From: Adineta steineri
Lineage: Eukaryota > Rotifera > Eurotatoria > Adinetida > Adinetidae
Assembly: GCA_905250115.1 (NCBI GenBank)
Contig: CAJNOI010000051.1
Location: 458,440 to 522,439, forward strand
Direction: 5' to 3'
DNA: 64,000 nt
Below the pieces are notes generated by a model that searched no databases, was not told the DNA's origin, and saw only the letters and a list, made by a program, of their open reading frames with translations. Shown here piece by piece: positions 36,941 to 51,200 of the stretch. A program made the position numbers and the translations under genes. Positions within the stretch are counted from its first letter, which is position 1. Every line of letters begins with the position of its first letter.

Positions 36941-39845
36941 TTATTGATAAATTTGATTAATTTGTGATTTGAATTCTTCATATGCATCATTTGTAATAAC
37001 ATCAAAATCTAATGAATCGGTTTGTAAACCATGTTTTATAAGTTGTAAAACAACCGTATAATCTTCATGAATAACAGGTGTACCATTGATGCACAAAATT
37101 CGATCATTTTCTTTTAAACCAGCTTGATCACCTGGAGATAAATTTTCAACTTGTTCAATAACGTGTTCACGATTTGTTTCAATATCTGTACTTATATAAA
37201 CACCAAAACCATCATAAGAATTTGATCGCTGAAGTGTACAATGTCGAGATGATACATCAGTAGATGATAAATCAGAAATTGATTCAAGATGATAAGCTAA
37301 AATAATAAAAATTTATAATATAGAAGAAAAAAATAAAATAAACATACTAGATATTTGATCATTACTTGTTCGTGAAAGATCATCCATTGAATGTGATTTA
37401 ACATGTTCCATTTGTTCATATTCATTTTGATTAATTGCAGGTAACCATGATACTAAATTTTTATATTCAGATGGATCAATATTTATAATTTGTTCGTTTT
37501 CATCAATTTGATAAGTAACTTCATAAGATTCGGCAAATGTTTTATCATTTGAATGAGTTATATTATACCAATCTTGTTCAATAGGATNNNNNNNNNNNNN
37601 NNNNNNNNNNNNNNNNNNNNNNNNNNNNNNNNNNNNNNNNNNNNNNNNNNNNNNNNNNNNNNNNNNNNNNNNNNNNNNNNNNNNNNNGGTGAAATTTGAT
37701 GTATTGGCTGAGGTTGAACTGGTTGACGATGAGCATCATCAAAATCAACACGGCTTATAGTAATATCTGCTTGAATATATGGTTGTTGAGGAGTTATTGG
37801 TCGAATATAGCCATCGTAACGTTGAGTAGGAAAATTTGTTGGTACTGATCCATAAATTGAAGGTTGAGACCATGGTTGTTCTTGTTCAAATTCATTCAAT
37901 GTTGTAGTTGATGTTTCAAAACGTTGTAGACGATGAGAATTTGTTGGTGGTGTTCTTGCAGCTGTTGTTGTTCCTGTTATTGTTGTAGATGGTTGATCAT
38001 TATAATAAACATTTGCAGGACGTAGATGATGTCGAACTATAGCACTTAATCCTGGATATTGTTTAGCTAGAAGAAAAGGAGGATAATCATTGAATCATTT
38101 CTATAAAAATATAAAGAAATTTACTGCTAGGTTTCAATGGTTTTAAACTATGATCATAAACTAATTCCGCATCTGGTAATGATCCATATGTATTTGACCA
38201 TGATCGATGTGGTTGTATTGGATTTTGTTGTATCAAATTATTAATTGTTGTTGATGAACTTGTCATTCCATCAGTACGTGTTTTTGATTTACTTGCTTTA
38301 GATTTTTTTTTACTTGATACACTACCAAAAGGAACTGAAGGAGCATTTAATTTTGGAGCATCAACATCCATTTGTGTTGATGATGAATATACTCCTGTAT
38401 TATTTAATGTTGAAGATGATGTACTTTTCCATTGTGTTGGATTTGAAGTTACATATGATATAGGATAAGGTGAATTTTGAGAATATATGGGTGGTTTATC
38501 AACTAATATTTGAGTATTGTTATATGGTGAAATATTATCAACTTTACGTTTCTGTTGAGGTGTAGGTATAACTTCTATATCTGCTAATGGAATTGATATT
38601 GGTGATGTTGATTTTTCACGTTGAAAATTATATTCTGATAAACGTTGACGATTCATGGATGGTGAACGACTACGATCAGATGTATACAATGGAGGTGTAT
38701 GAACATCACGATCAGATATAAATACCTGTAATAAAAAGGTGTAAAATGAAAAAAAAAGCCAATATAATCTATTTCTTTTCGTTTAAAAGAATGCCATAGA
38801 TAAATGATAAGAGGAGGAGGAATAGAAGAAAGAAGAGAATAAAAAAAGAAAGAAAGATTCTATTTCTAGTTCTTCTTCAACATTAATACATCTTCTTAAG
38901 ATTTTGTGCTAAATAAACAGCTTTTTATTACAATCATATTTATAGTTATCAAGTGTTTTTTAACGCACAAACTATTTTCTTCTTCGTTTCTTTTCTCTTT
39001 TTTTTATCAGGCGGTTATTCAAATAAATGTCATGTTAAAATGCCAATATAAGAGAATCGAAAGACAACGACAAACAAGTTACAAATAAGACACATACATG
39101 CATACATTTAGTATTAGATAGCTATCAATAGTGAAAGATTAAGTAGACAAACGATTGCTTTTGAATGTTGTTTTTGTTATTATTGTAACAATAGCAATAG
39201 AAATTACTTTGTAAAAAGAAGAAACAAAACTCAATTTTTTACCTGATTAGTATATTGAGGTTGATTTGTTATAGGATAATCACGATATTCTCTTGTTGTT
39301 GTTGTTGTCGTCATATTATAAGTAGTTGGCGATTGAATTCTTTCTGTACTACCATGTACAAATTGCGGACTTCGAGGTACAAAATTTTGTCCATGTATTG
39401 ATGATTGATTTTCTTGTTCATAGATAGGACTGGATATTATTGTTGATGATGCTGTTCCAGTTTGTTTTGTTTTTCGATTATCTTTTGTTTTTGTTTTGCT
39501 AGCTTTTGTTGTACTTGTTGTTAATGATTTTGGTTTCTTTTTACCAAATGGCCAACTAATTGTTGGTGCTCGAAGATGAGGTGCTTCATCTGATATTTGA
39601 CCCGGTCCAGGTGATGGTGAATTTTGTCGTACTGGTGTTACTCCTGGCGAACGTTTATTAATACTATCATTTGAACGAGTCGCTGCAGCAGCATCTTTAC
39701 GAAATAAATCACGAAGTTTAACACTTAAACTACGTCGATTATTAGTTCGTTGTGAACCATTACCAATATCATCATTAGTTTGTAATGGACGACGTGTTGT
39801 AACTGTAGGAGAAGGATTTTGTTTTGCAAAAATCGTTGTAGACAT
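36941..39845 (-). CDS. Long disordered protein with a C-terminal PDZ domain (interrupted by assembly gap)
   Basis: Start ATG 39843-39845 (MSTTIFAKQNPSPTV); stop 36941-36943. Exons: 39845-39243, about 38728-38125, about 38069 to the gap, gap to about 37298, and 37298-36941 with short introns. Most of the protein is Ser/Thr/Pro/Gln-rich and probably disordered, with two similar Lys/Ser blocks (FGKKKPKSLTTSTTKASKTK and SVSSKKKSKASKSKTRTD) that may be diverged internal repeats. The C-terminal exon has one PDZ domain: HCTLQRSNSYDGFGVYISTD, NLSPGDQAGLKENDRILCIN, GTPVIHEDYTVVLQLIKHG. It resembles NHERF-type PDZ domains most, but I do not recognise an ortholog. The 100-N gap at 37588-37687 is not frame-preserving: the flanking frames need a gap length of 2 modulo 3. 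A further missing intron or exon is possible. Confidence 0.72.
37588..37687. other. Assembly gap of 100 N
   Basis: Exactly 100 N, the usual placeholder for a scaffold gap of unknown size. It interrupts a coding exon of the PDZ protein gene. The true missing length is unknown. Confidence 0.98.
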
Positions 39846-41540
39846 ATTTTTTAGGCAGATAATTTCTCTTTACTTACAACCATAAATATAATGTATGACA
39901 ATAATGAATAAGGAAAAATATATATTTATGATTATATGTTCCTTTATTCACACTTAAATGTGAGAATATATGAAAATCATATTATGCGTATATGATAAGG
40001 CACGCGCAGGCACTCGTTTTTTCTCCAATGATAAGTTATTTGTCTGCATCATGATGGTGACAACCAATGTTAGTATTTTTTTTTAAATTTCGCCTTGCAC
40101 TGTTCGACAAGAGATTTTGTCACATAACCCTTTCTCCTCCTCCCCTCCTCTTCTTTCTCTTCTCTTTTACTTTTTTCATATATACATATATTTACAACTC
40201 AAATGAAAAGACAAGTCCACAGAGGAGCGGGAGAGAGAGAAAGAAAAAAAGTGAAACAGAGGCGAATATACATAGAGAAACTTGTTAATACATAGTTCCT
40301 CTCCGACAGGATTAGATCTTACTGATCAAGTAGCTAAACGTACGATTAAATATATATATATATATATATACATATGTCTATCTATATCAATTACATCCTA
40401 CATCTCTTTTTCTTATCATTCAAATAATTGATCATGTTGAAGTATAATTATCTACAAGATTGTATTCGTTTCTTGCTTCTTTTTTTATATAACATCTTTT
40501 GATATCCTCTCTACACATAAGTGTTTTGTTTGTTAACTTTTTTATAACCAAACATTTATGATAGTGAAGTTCTTCACACTCCCCATCGATGTCAAAAATG
40601 TAAATCGTTTTTCTTTTCAATGACCTTCAATTGTTCTTCATTTTTTCCTTGCTAAAAGTCTAATGCTTATCTCTAAACTTTGTTAATCGGCTTAGTCGCA
40701 TCACCGCCTACTATTACGATGAATAAGTTTTACAGACGGAGAACAGATTTGCAATGAAAAATGTATCGAATTAGGTAAAGTAAAAAGAAAACGAATGTAT
40801 GTACACGGTTTCAAATTACTCCCCACTCAACTTCAACTATGTTGATAATAAAAAGGTATATGTGTATGTGCGAGTGTCTGTTCTATTCGTATTGGCATAT
40901 TGCAGCGTTTCTTCTTTCTCTCTTCTCCGTTTTTTTTTTTATTATAACAACAACAACAACAACGACACTAGACTCTCTATAACCATAGTCTCTTCAATGA
41001 TGACTGTCTATATTCTATGTATATTTATGCTTCAATTTCAATAGTAAGATGAAACTAACGAAATAAGAAAAGACAAGTGTGGATATAAAAATAATAACAA
41101 ATCACCAAGGTTATAGTAGAAAAAAAAACTTCACTAAATACGAATCTTCTATTGACAATATATAAACCAGTTAAACCAATTTCTTATTTTCATATATGTA
41201 AAATAATAAAGAAATTTGATCGTATTTTAATTTCGTTCTCAAATCAGTAAGATATATAACCATATTCTGTACAATAGAGAAAGTATATAAGATGATGTCT
41301 ATCATAAATAACTAACAATTAAGTTCTGATGACATATCAAGAAGAAAAAAAAACGACATATAATAATTGTTGACTCAACATATACATATATATACTTGTA
41401 AAGTGTATATATGCATTCTAAGAGCATCAGTCCTATTCGACTGATTGCAGACGACATATACATGACAAACTACTTTTCGAATAAAGTCCTTCAATATTCT
41501 TTCTTTTGTATAGTTCAAGGCAAATAACAAAAAGAAAAAG
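39846..41540. other. Intergenic region, no supportable gene
   Basis: 1.7 kb upstream of the PDZ gene and downstream of the membrane-protein gene. It includes a T/C-rich stretch (40120-40180), a GA-rich stretch (40205-40270), a TA microsatellite (40349-40370) and an (AAC) run near 40947-40965. Open frames here are short and low-complexity. Confidence 0.6.
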
Positions 41541-43274
41541 TTAAATAGAAGTTGACTGTATCAAATATGGAGAAGAAGAATTGATGGATGGTTGTTGTCC
41601 TAACCATGTATAAGAATTAAGATCTTGTTTAAATTTTAATGTTGAACGTTGAGTAAAACGACGAAATTGACGTCGTCGACATTTATAATAACCATAAAGA
41701 CAAAGAATACTTGTTATTAATAACATCAAAACACCTATACTAATAATACAACCAATAAGTAAATGTAATGTTGAATCAACTAAATGAAAATAAATATTAA
41801 AATAAAATTTTATTACAAAAAAAATAACAACATACATTCTGCTTGTCTTGAAAAATCAGTAATATCTATTCGAGTTAAGTTTTTAAATAGATTCTTTATT
41901 TGCGATAGTTCATTGGTTCGTTTTATATTATGTACTGATCGATCAAAATCAAGCTTATTATTATTATCATTTGAATCATTGATTGTATTTATAAGTTTTT
42001 TTATTATATTTATTGTTTCATCTTCGGATAAGTTTGAAATAAGTGTAATATTACTTGCAAAAAGTATTGAACCTGATCTATCATGGCAAGGAGAAAAAAC
42101 GAATTTTTTGTACATTTTCGTTTTTAGAAGAACTATTACTTACTTTAATGAATAGAATTCAAATTGATTACAAATAAATGAATAGGAAGAATTTGAATTG
42201 ATTAGAAATAAAAACTAAATCAAATTTATATTTAAAAAAAGAAGAGAAAAATTATTTGAAATATTTACAAGATTTTGTAAATCTAATCGTAATTTTTGTG
42301 TTAAAATAGAAGTGAAATTATAATAATCATTTGACCACAAACGATTCGTAATTCTACCAAACCAAAAGAATTTTATTTCTAAAAATATTCATAGGAATAA
42401 TTATCTAATAAGGAAGATATAGTTAACCTCTTTTATAAATTGATGATGATGAAGATTGAATCGAATTTGTTATTGTTGATTTATCTTCTACAAAGAATGT
42501 TGTATCTTCTTCTATTGTAGAATTATAATAAACCGGTTCAACAGTTGATATTAATTCAGATCCTATAATATAACAAAAAAAGATAAATCATCGATTTGAA
42601 AAAAAATAATTTACGTTGACAAGTAAGACATAAAGATTGATTAAAATAAATATCATCGGGTATTAATGGTCTATCACGAAAAAAACGTCCTCGCATATAA
42701 ACAAAATATAAACATTGATTTTCATTGAGAAATGATGTTACATTAAATAATGGTTGAACAGTTAATAAACCCGATGAAGTTAAACGTTGAAATGTAACAA
42801 GTGAAGTATGATTTTGTGGTAAAATAATAACACCAGATTCTGTTACATTATAAATGTCCCAAAAACTTTCTGTATCATTTTCTTGCCATCGAAGTGCATA
42901 AACAAGTCCTACTGTCTAAATGTTATTTTTGATTTTTAAAAATAAATATTTCCTTATTGTTTAATGATACATACTGGTTTAGTTGGAGAAGATAAAATAC
43001 TAAACCCATACCAAAAACCTTTTTCAACAAGATTCGTTCGAAATTCTGTAATCAATCGATTTGTTTGTGGAAATATTTGCCAATTAAATGTTATTTTAAT
43101 ATTTAAATTATCAATGATTTGCCAACGACCAGAACATTTGTCTTAAAAATAAAATTACGGAAAATAAATCATATGTATATATTCAAAATTTCAACAATTA
43201 CCATTTGTAGAAAACGATTTTAATACAAAATTTCCAAGTAGAAATAAGATATATATGAAACTCTCCGACTTCAT
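41541..43274 (-). CDS. Type I membrane protein with signal peptide and one transmembrane helix, family unknown
   Basis: I place the start at ATG 43272-43274 because MKSESFIYILFLLGNFVLKS is a textbook signal peptide and the exon (43274-43202) joins in frame to SFSTNDKCSGRWQIIDNLNI. The extracellular part has one Cys-bearing domain (ITFNWQIFPQ, GFWYGFSILSSP, NQCLYFVYMRGRFF, SLCLTCQR) with many N-x-S/T sites; its strand pattern faintly recalls a DOMON fold. A Ser/Thr-rich linker follows (42560-42430), then a membrane-proximal region (NLSEDETINIIKKLINTIND, LFKNLTRIDITDFSRQ) that could be SEA-like. The last exon has the helix LLIGCIISIGVLMLLITSIL, a basic stop-transfer KCRRRQFRRF and a 40-residue tail. 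About six exons; stop at 41541-41543. No ortholog recognised, so function is left open. Confidence 0.7.
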
Positions 43275-45215
43275 TAGGTGTGTTATTGTAAGCCCTATTA
43301 TTCACACCTTTAAATATAAGTAAAGAGTTGTGATGGCAAACATTGAAGAGAAGTAGTCGGACATCATAGTACCTTCTACAATTCACTTTTTTTTTCTTTT
43401 CGTTCTTCTAATATATATGTATATACGCTGTCGTCTAAACAACGAACATTTGTTCATAAATCTCACATATAGAGATCGAATCAATGCGCTTCAATGACTG
43501 TCTGTTTCGACATACTGGTATATATACATATAAATATTTATTAATGGAAAGAACAATAAAAAAAAACCTCTACTTCATTAATGATTATATACAACTCGAT
43601 AGAAGAAAAAAAATCTAGTATTAAATAAAAGACGAATGGATCAGATATAAGAGAACACTTATAATTTTATCGTCTTCACTCATTGAAAATTAAATGAAAG
43701 AGATGTAAATGATTTCTTATTGAAGTATATAGAGATTTTGTTCATTGAATAATATACGTGTTCAATATTCTTCTAAAGAAAATCAATATTGAATCTCTTA
43801 TTGACACGTTTAGCACTTCTCTTCTCATCATACCATTCACGATCATCATCTTTAATGATCCGATATAGACTTACTGATTAAATACAGACAAATAAATCTT
43901 TTATTTATTCATGACTTTTCGACGTGTTGATTTTTAAATATCTGAAGAAGCTATTACATCAGCCATTTGTATTCTATTCAAATTGAAAAAAAAAGAACGA
44001 ACAAGTAGTTTTTCAATTGAAAATCAGTATGAGTCTTATTTGAAAAAAAAAACTTTTTCTTTTTTTTATAATTATCATATAGTTTATAATTTTCTTCCTT
44101 GAAAGAAAAAGAAAATTCGATATCTATATCATTAATAACACCAAAGGTGGTATTATACAAAGAATACAGACAAGTAAAAATCAATTCAAAGACCTGAACG
44201 AAATAAAATTATATAATAAAAAGTCTATAGAAAAGAAAAAAAACGCGGATATGAGTATATGACAATGGAAAATACTCAAGAACAAATACAGAGAGTACAA
44301 ATGTCATACAATCCAATTCGTTTAATGTACAACTTGAATAGAACAAAAAAGAATACATATATATATACATATATTTATTTATTATTTTAAAATGAAGAAA
44401 AAAGTCAAGATTAACATACTCTCAGAAGTTAAATGTTATTCATGAACTGAAATGAATCATTTCTATTTCATTTGAAATCGAATATATATCATTGCTTCCT
44501 TTATTTTCTTTTACAATCAGTTAAATCAAACGTTTATCATTCGACCATGAATACAACATATTTCGTGTTTAGACTAGTTTCTGCAAATATTACATAATGA
44601 TTATTCAATAGAATGATATGCATGACTGTCTAGAATATTTATTTAATTAAGATAAACTGTAATCGCATACTCCTCTTATCTATATATGTAGTTAATTTTT
44701 ACAATTGGAACTATGGATGAATAGTAATCATTATTTTATAGGATTCACAAAGTATAATTCCGTACTTAAAGAATTAACAATACAAATCATAATTTCTATA
44801 GATCATACAAAAGATTTATATAGCTTCAATATAAGATCTAAGTAGTATTTACACATGTCCATGAATGATCAATCAAAATCTACTATACAATATATGATTT
44901 TACAGAAATCAATATTTTTTTTCTTGTTTATATCGAGTTGATGGTTCCTTTGTACATATAAGCATTATCATTTTTACCGTATTCGGATAGATATGTTAAG
45001 TATTAATTTGAATATTATTGTTGAATCAATATTTATTGTTTTTTTTTGTATGAAGAAAATGTTATCTTTCAAATTATAGATTATATATTCTTTTGATTTA
45101 ATTACAAGTAAGACTTCTGTGTCTTTCTTTTTATGTCTTTATTGAAAAATCAAAATTTTATGCAAAAAAAAACTGTAACCATACAAAAAAAGAAATTTTA
45201 CGGACAATGATAATA
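43275..45215. other. Intergenic region, no supportable gene
   Basis: 1.9 kb of AT-rich sequence between the membrane-protein start and the androglobin 3' end. Only short, low-complexity frames occur (for example 43978-44184). A candidate androglobin polyadenylation signal (minus-strand AATAAA, 45138-45143) lies 73 bases past the stop. Confidence 0.6.
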
Positions 45216-48200
45216 TTATTTTTTGCCTTTTTTTCCTGCTGAACCTTTACCTTTTTTGCCTTTGTCTGCTACAGGTGCTTTTGCTTTTTCTGCTGCGGCA
45301 ATTAATTCTTGTTCTTGAGCAGCTAATTCAGCAAGACGTTTTCGTTCAACGTCAAGAAAACGTTGTCGAAATGCTTCACGTGGTTCATTAACAGTACGAC
45401 GAAATTGATCGATTTTAGCTTGTAAATCAACATATTCTTCTAATTGACGAATTTTTTCTTTATATCGATTTTGATGTTCTTCTTTACGATTTTGACCCAT
45501 TTCTTGTGTATATTTAGCATATTCAAGAAATTCATTTTGACGACGGCGTAATTCTTCTTGTTCAAATAAAGGATCAATTATAATTGGTTCATCGGTAAGT
45601 AATTTTTGTCTAAAATTATAAATAGAAAAAAATATATTATATTTTTATTCTTATTTTAAAAGTAAATAAATTACTTCATAAATGCTTTCATATCAAGTGG
45701 TGGTAAAGTTATTTTAGGTTTTGTTGGTGGTGGTTGATCAAGAAGAGGTTCATCAATTGCTGGTGGTGGTGGTGCAACTTCTTGTTGTGCTGCAGCGGCT
45801 GCAGCTGCGGCTGCTAATTCAGCTTGTTTAGCTGCTTCATCTTTTGCTGCAGCACCTTTTTTCGCTGCAGTTGACGAAACACTTTTCTTTGTTGTTGTAG
45901 TTGGTGGTGTTGTTGTTGTTGGTGGTGGAGCTGCTGTTGCAGCTGGAGTTGGTTTAGCAACTGGCTGTTGTTCAACAGTTGTGGCCGGTACATTAGTTGG
46001 TTTCTCATCTATTTGACCTTCAGGTAGTTTTGTTGTACCAGATAATGGACGTTCTTCAGCTTTTGGTTGTAAAGAATCAAGAAATTTTTGTCGTGTTTGC
46101 ATCGCCTTTTGAGCACGTCCTGCTTCGACAGTTTCCCAAGCTTTTTTCGTATTAATCAATTCTTCAGTTCGTTCATTATCTTTTTTAATTGTTAATTCAT
46201 CCTATTTATTAAACAATAAAATAGTAATCAAATTTAAAAACTTATTTTTTTTCTTCTTACGCTTTTATCAGCATCAGATACAACTCGTAATATCCAATGA
46301 GCTTTGCTTATATCGATTGGTTTTTCTACTTGTCCTTTACCAGTTCCTGGTCGACCCGATGCATTTGTACCAGTTTTACTTGCGCCAGCAGCAGCTGTAG
46401 TACCTTTTCCTTTTCCAGCTGCTGCTGCACCTGTAGCTGCTTGCCCTGCCTTTTTGCTACCTGCACCTGTTCCACCTGCTGCACCACCTGCTGCTCCAGC
46501 AGCGTTTGTTGTTGCTGGTTGTTGTTTAAAAACTATATATAAATGAATTTAATAAACTATGCATACTATAAAAATTTGTCTTACTTTTCATTTCATTTTT
46601 TTCTTGTTCTCTAAGTTGTTCAACGAATTGCCATTGAGTTAATGTTAATGGCCATGATTTACGAAGTAATGTTACTTGAATAATATATTTATGAATCTAA
46701 ATAAAAAAAATTTGTATAATATATTTAAAAAGAAAAATATCTCAATTTACTTTTTCTTCTTCTTCTGTTACTATTCCTGTTCGACTACTTGATCTCTAAA
46801 ATATAATTTTTATAATTAATATTTATTTCATTATACAACAAAATTCATTTGTGAATAGAAAGGTTTCTTATTTCATGCAGGAAATTAAAGAATATTTGCA
46901 AAAAAAAATATCAAAACAATATATATATATCGATGCGTTCTCTTGAACCTTTTTTTTCCTGTTATTTGACTAGATTAAAATGAATGTCAAATTGAATAAT
47001 ATATTTATATATATATATATATATGTATACGTATGATAACTTACACTTCTTTTTCCAGGTCCACCTTTATCTTTCTCTACTCGAGTAGTAGGAATTGTTG
47101 CCGTTGTTTCAGTAATACTTCCTCGAGCAGTACCCGCACCTTTATTGCTATCTTTTTTACCTATCAATTAAATTACTAATAAATAATTATATGTTTATAT
47201 TAGAAATTAAACCTCCAGTCTTTGACGTTGGTCTTGATGTCGATGGAGCTGTTGCTGTTGTTGTTGTTTGTGCTGGTGCTGGTGCAGGTGCCTGTACTAT
47301 GGTATTTATTGTATTAGTAACATCACGAAGGAATAGAATAGCAGGTAAAACAACACTGCCTTTTCCTTCAACATTAACGATTTCTTGGTTATTGTCTAAT
47401 ATGGTTAAACGCATTGAAACATCCGATTTTGATGTATTGAATTGGATGCTAGCCAAATGAAAATTACGTCCAGTTTGATTAATATCATCAGCAACAATGA
47501 CACGATATCTTAAAAGGAAGAAGTTTTTTCTTTGAGATTTTCTAATCATTGAATATTTTACCTGCATATAATTTCTTCTTTATTTGGAACATAATATCCT
47601 TTTATTTCTTTTGTAAGAAATGTTGATGTTAATTGTTCTATTCGTGGTTCAGGTAATTGTGTATATGATGTTAATAATCGAAGACGATATCGATTATTTA
47701 CAAGTGGTTGCTCTAATGTTATTCCTTCGGCAAAAAATGTATAACCAAGCTGATTATTGAGAATAAAACAATTTTTTTAATATTTTTTTGAAGAAATAAT
47801 TCATTTACTTTATTTTTTGTAAACATAGCTGGAGCTAAACGATTAAAAATAAGTGGCATTTCTTCATATGTATCATTGTTAATTACACGTAATAGTGAAT
47901 TTTGTGCGTGAGCAAGTAATTTAGCAGAAACAAAACCTTCTTCAATAACATAAAAAATTTCTCTGAAGAAAACAAAAATGGTAAACAAATAAATATATCA
48001 ATAGTTAATCTATAATATATACCGAAATAGAGTAAACCAAGTATTTGCTGGTTGTTCTTGATGTTGTCCATGATAATCTTTATAGGTTACCATATTCCAA
48101 TCATCATTACGAAATTGAAAACATTGAATTAATTGTGGTTTAGTACTCATTAAATTTCTATTCAAATAAAACAAAAAAAAAATAAGTCAAAATTTCATGT

Positions 48201-51200
48201 TAAGTTAGAATGGAATTTATTACTTAAAAAGAAGTATTGCTGATTTTGTCATATCATTTTTAAGTATTATCATTGTTGCTTGTAATGCTCGTTGTATAAG
48301 TAAATTTTTTTCTGTACCAGGTGTACGAGCATTTAATATACGTCGTTGTAAATATCCTCGAGCACTTTTTTGAATATTTAAAATAGCTTCTGTTTCATTT
48401 GGTGATAATTCTCGAGTTAACCAATCTGATATCTGTTCTTCTAGAATTTGAAGAAAAATTAAATTTTTATTTTACAAAAAACAAAACAATAGTAATTTCG
48501 AACCTTGCAAATCAGCTGTTGATAATGATGTAGCTAATTGTGGTTGTTGTTTACTAGATGTTTTATCCTCAGCTGCACCTTTATCTTTTCCTCCGCCACC
48601 TTTCTTTCCAGTTGTTGTTGTTGTAGTTGCTGGTGGATTTGCTGCAACTGATGCATTACCAGGTCGAGCAGAATTACGAGCTGCATTTACAGTATCTAAA
48701 TAAATAAATAAATAAATATATATATAAGATAATTCATAATTAAAATCATACTTTGTCTTGTTTCATATACACCCATAATATCAGATGTTGTTAAATCATT
48801 AGTAAAACATCGCCAAGCAAATTGTGTTTCAGTATTAAGTGTTTGTCCAGCTCCATTCAATATTGTACGTAAGGTTGTGTAGAGAGCGTCATTAAATGCT
48901 TTCCAACACGCATGAATAGTAAGATTTGATGATTGAGGAGCATATTCACAATATAAACGAAATAAATCAGTAAGTTTATTATCTTGTTGATCCATATTAT
49001 TAAAATTTTGTACAGCATCATCAAGTGCAAGAAATAATTCTTCAGCACGTACAGTATATTCAGCATCTTCCTAAAAATTCAAAATAATTTGTTTTTATAT
49101 TACAATAAAAATTTAGTAAAAATTTACTGGAACAGCAACAATTTTTGATAATAAATGATCTTCATCACCAAATATAAAATCATGTGTATCAGACATTATT
49201 AGAAGATGAGAAGCTAATGGACATGTTACACTAAATTTCAATACATGTCGTCTAAAATAATAATAGAATATTATTTCTATTGAAATTTTCTCAACTATAT
49301 ATATATACCCTGGTGGTAATGTAAGAAGAGCAGCTTTAGTTGCTGTTGTATGAAGACGAAGTATGGGTTGTCCCATTGAAACTGATTTCCATGAATAAAT
49401 TTCTGCAATAAGTGAACCGGCTTGTGGTGTTGTATCTTTTTGTGATACTATAGGAATTTCAGGAACACTTGGCTCATGAATATTCGCATGTAGTGCAGGT
49501 GTTGGGGTTAACATTTCCACAGTACTTGCTCGATGTCTACCTGCGTAACCTCTTGCAGGACTAACTTCTGGAGGTGCTCTATCCGTTGATAGACCTGTTG
49601 TTCGACCACCTTTTTCAGGTATTGTTGGTATTGATGGACCAGTTGGACCTCCACCTTCAACTTGTCCTGAATCATGCCAACGTGATAATGATGTTAAACT
49701 AACAATTAATTCAATATTTTTATCTAATGTTTCACGTGTATTATCGACAAATAAATATAATGGTGATTTTTCATCTTGTAAATTCTATTTAATCAATAAA
49801 ATAGAAGAAAAATGTCTATTATAAATAACTTACAGGTACTTGTTGAGTAGCAGGTGGATTAGGATCTTTCTTCTTTTCTTTTGTGAAAGAAGTAACAGCA
49901 GGCTAAAATAAAATAAAGATTTTTATTGATTAGTAAAAAACAAGAAATTATGTCACAGTTTAATTAAATTATATTCGAAAAGATAAAACGAAAAAACATA
50001 TTCTTTTACACAATAAAATGGAATTTACTTATAAGCTGTTACTTCATGCGAAATTCTATCATACAAATGTTTTTTATTCCATTGAAAGATAATTTAAATT
50101 AAACTGTGGCATGGTTTTATATAAGAAGAGGATTATATAAATAAAAATAAGGGTTAGATTGACACATAGTTATATATAAAGGTAAATATGTTTATATATA
50201 GATATATGTACATGATTAAGCGATAAGCAATATATCTTTTAATAATTTTTAATAAACAATTACCTGTTGTGCTGTAAAAAACTAAAAAGAAACATATGTG
50301 CATTATTTTCTTATTTATCGTGATAAGAAATAAAAAATTGCATATTAAAAAAAACAAAAGTTGTATTTTACCTTTATTTCTGTATGTTTTTGTGTATGTT
50401 GATAGCCACGAGGATTATGAAAAACAACAATTGATGTAAAACATGAACAAAAATCTTCAAAATCCATCCATAATTTTGGTGTTGTATAAGATTTTTTCAT
50501 TGGTTGACTGGGTTTAGGACTTGAATGTGCATCATTTGTTTTCGATTGAGAATCTTGTTGTTCATTATTTGCAGTTGCGGCCAAATCTACCTGTGCTGAA
50601 TTTTGTTCACTTTCAGCGGCTAAATAATTAATTTTAAAATAAGATTATTATTACTATTACTAATAATAATAATAGTTCCGACCTTTACTTTTAACAGATG
50701 CAGCATCTGATATTAGTTTTGCATTGGGTAATTCGATTTTACTACTTGTCATTTTTCGATTACCCTATATTTATTAACGAGATAATATCGGTACAAATTC
50801 AGGTATATCTATACTTTATTTTTATCAGCTGATCGTTCTTGTCGGAGTGTACTTCCTGCACTACGTAAAGAACTATCAAATCCATCTGGTGTATCAACAA
50901 CATTTAACTAAAACAAAACAACAAGTTTTGTTTATAATTACAAATTCAATTAAAAATAAAACCTCTTTAGCAGGTGACATTAAACTTGTATCAGCTTGAT
51001 CAATATCAAGTTCAGGTCGTGATTCATTATGTTCTGCATCTTCATCTTCATCAACTTCAAGTATTTCCTGTACATCAACACCAGTTGAATGTGTTGCTGA
51101 ATGACTTAAACGTGATGTTGCACCATGATTAGGTGTATGAACATTCCTATATAGATATAAATATATATAGAATAATAAAAAATATTTCTTTGAAAAAAAA

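Noticed and set aside
40349..40370. TA run as a TATA-box promoter
   Set aside because: TA microsatellites are scattered throughout the window, so position gives no support.
46297..46546. Plus-strand frames rich in Cys/Ser or Ala/Pro
   Set aside because: Antisense shadows of an Ala/Gly/Lys-rich androglobin linker exon.
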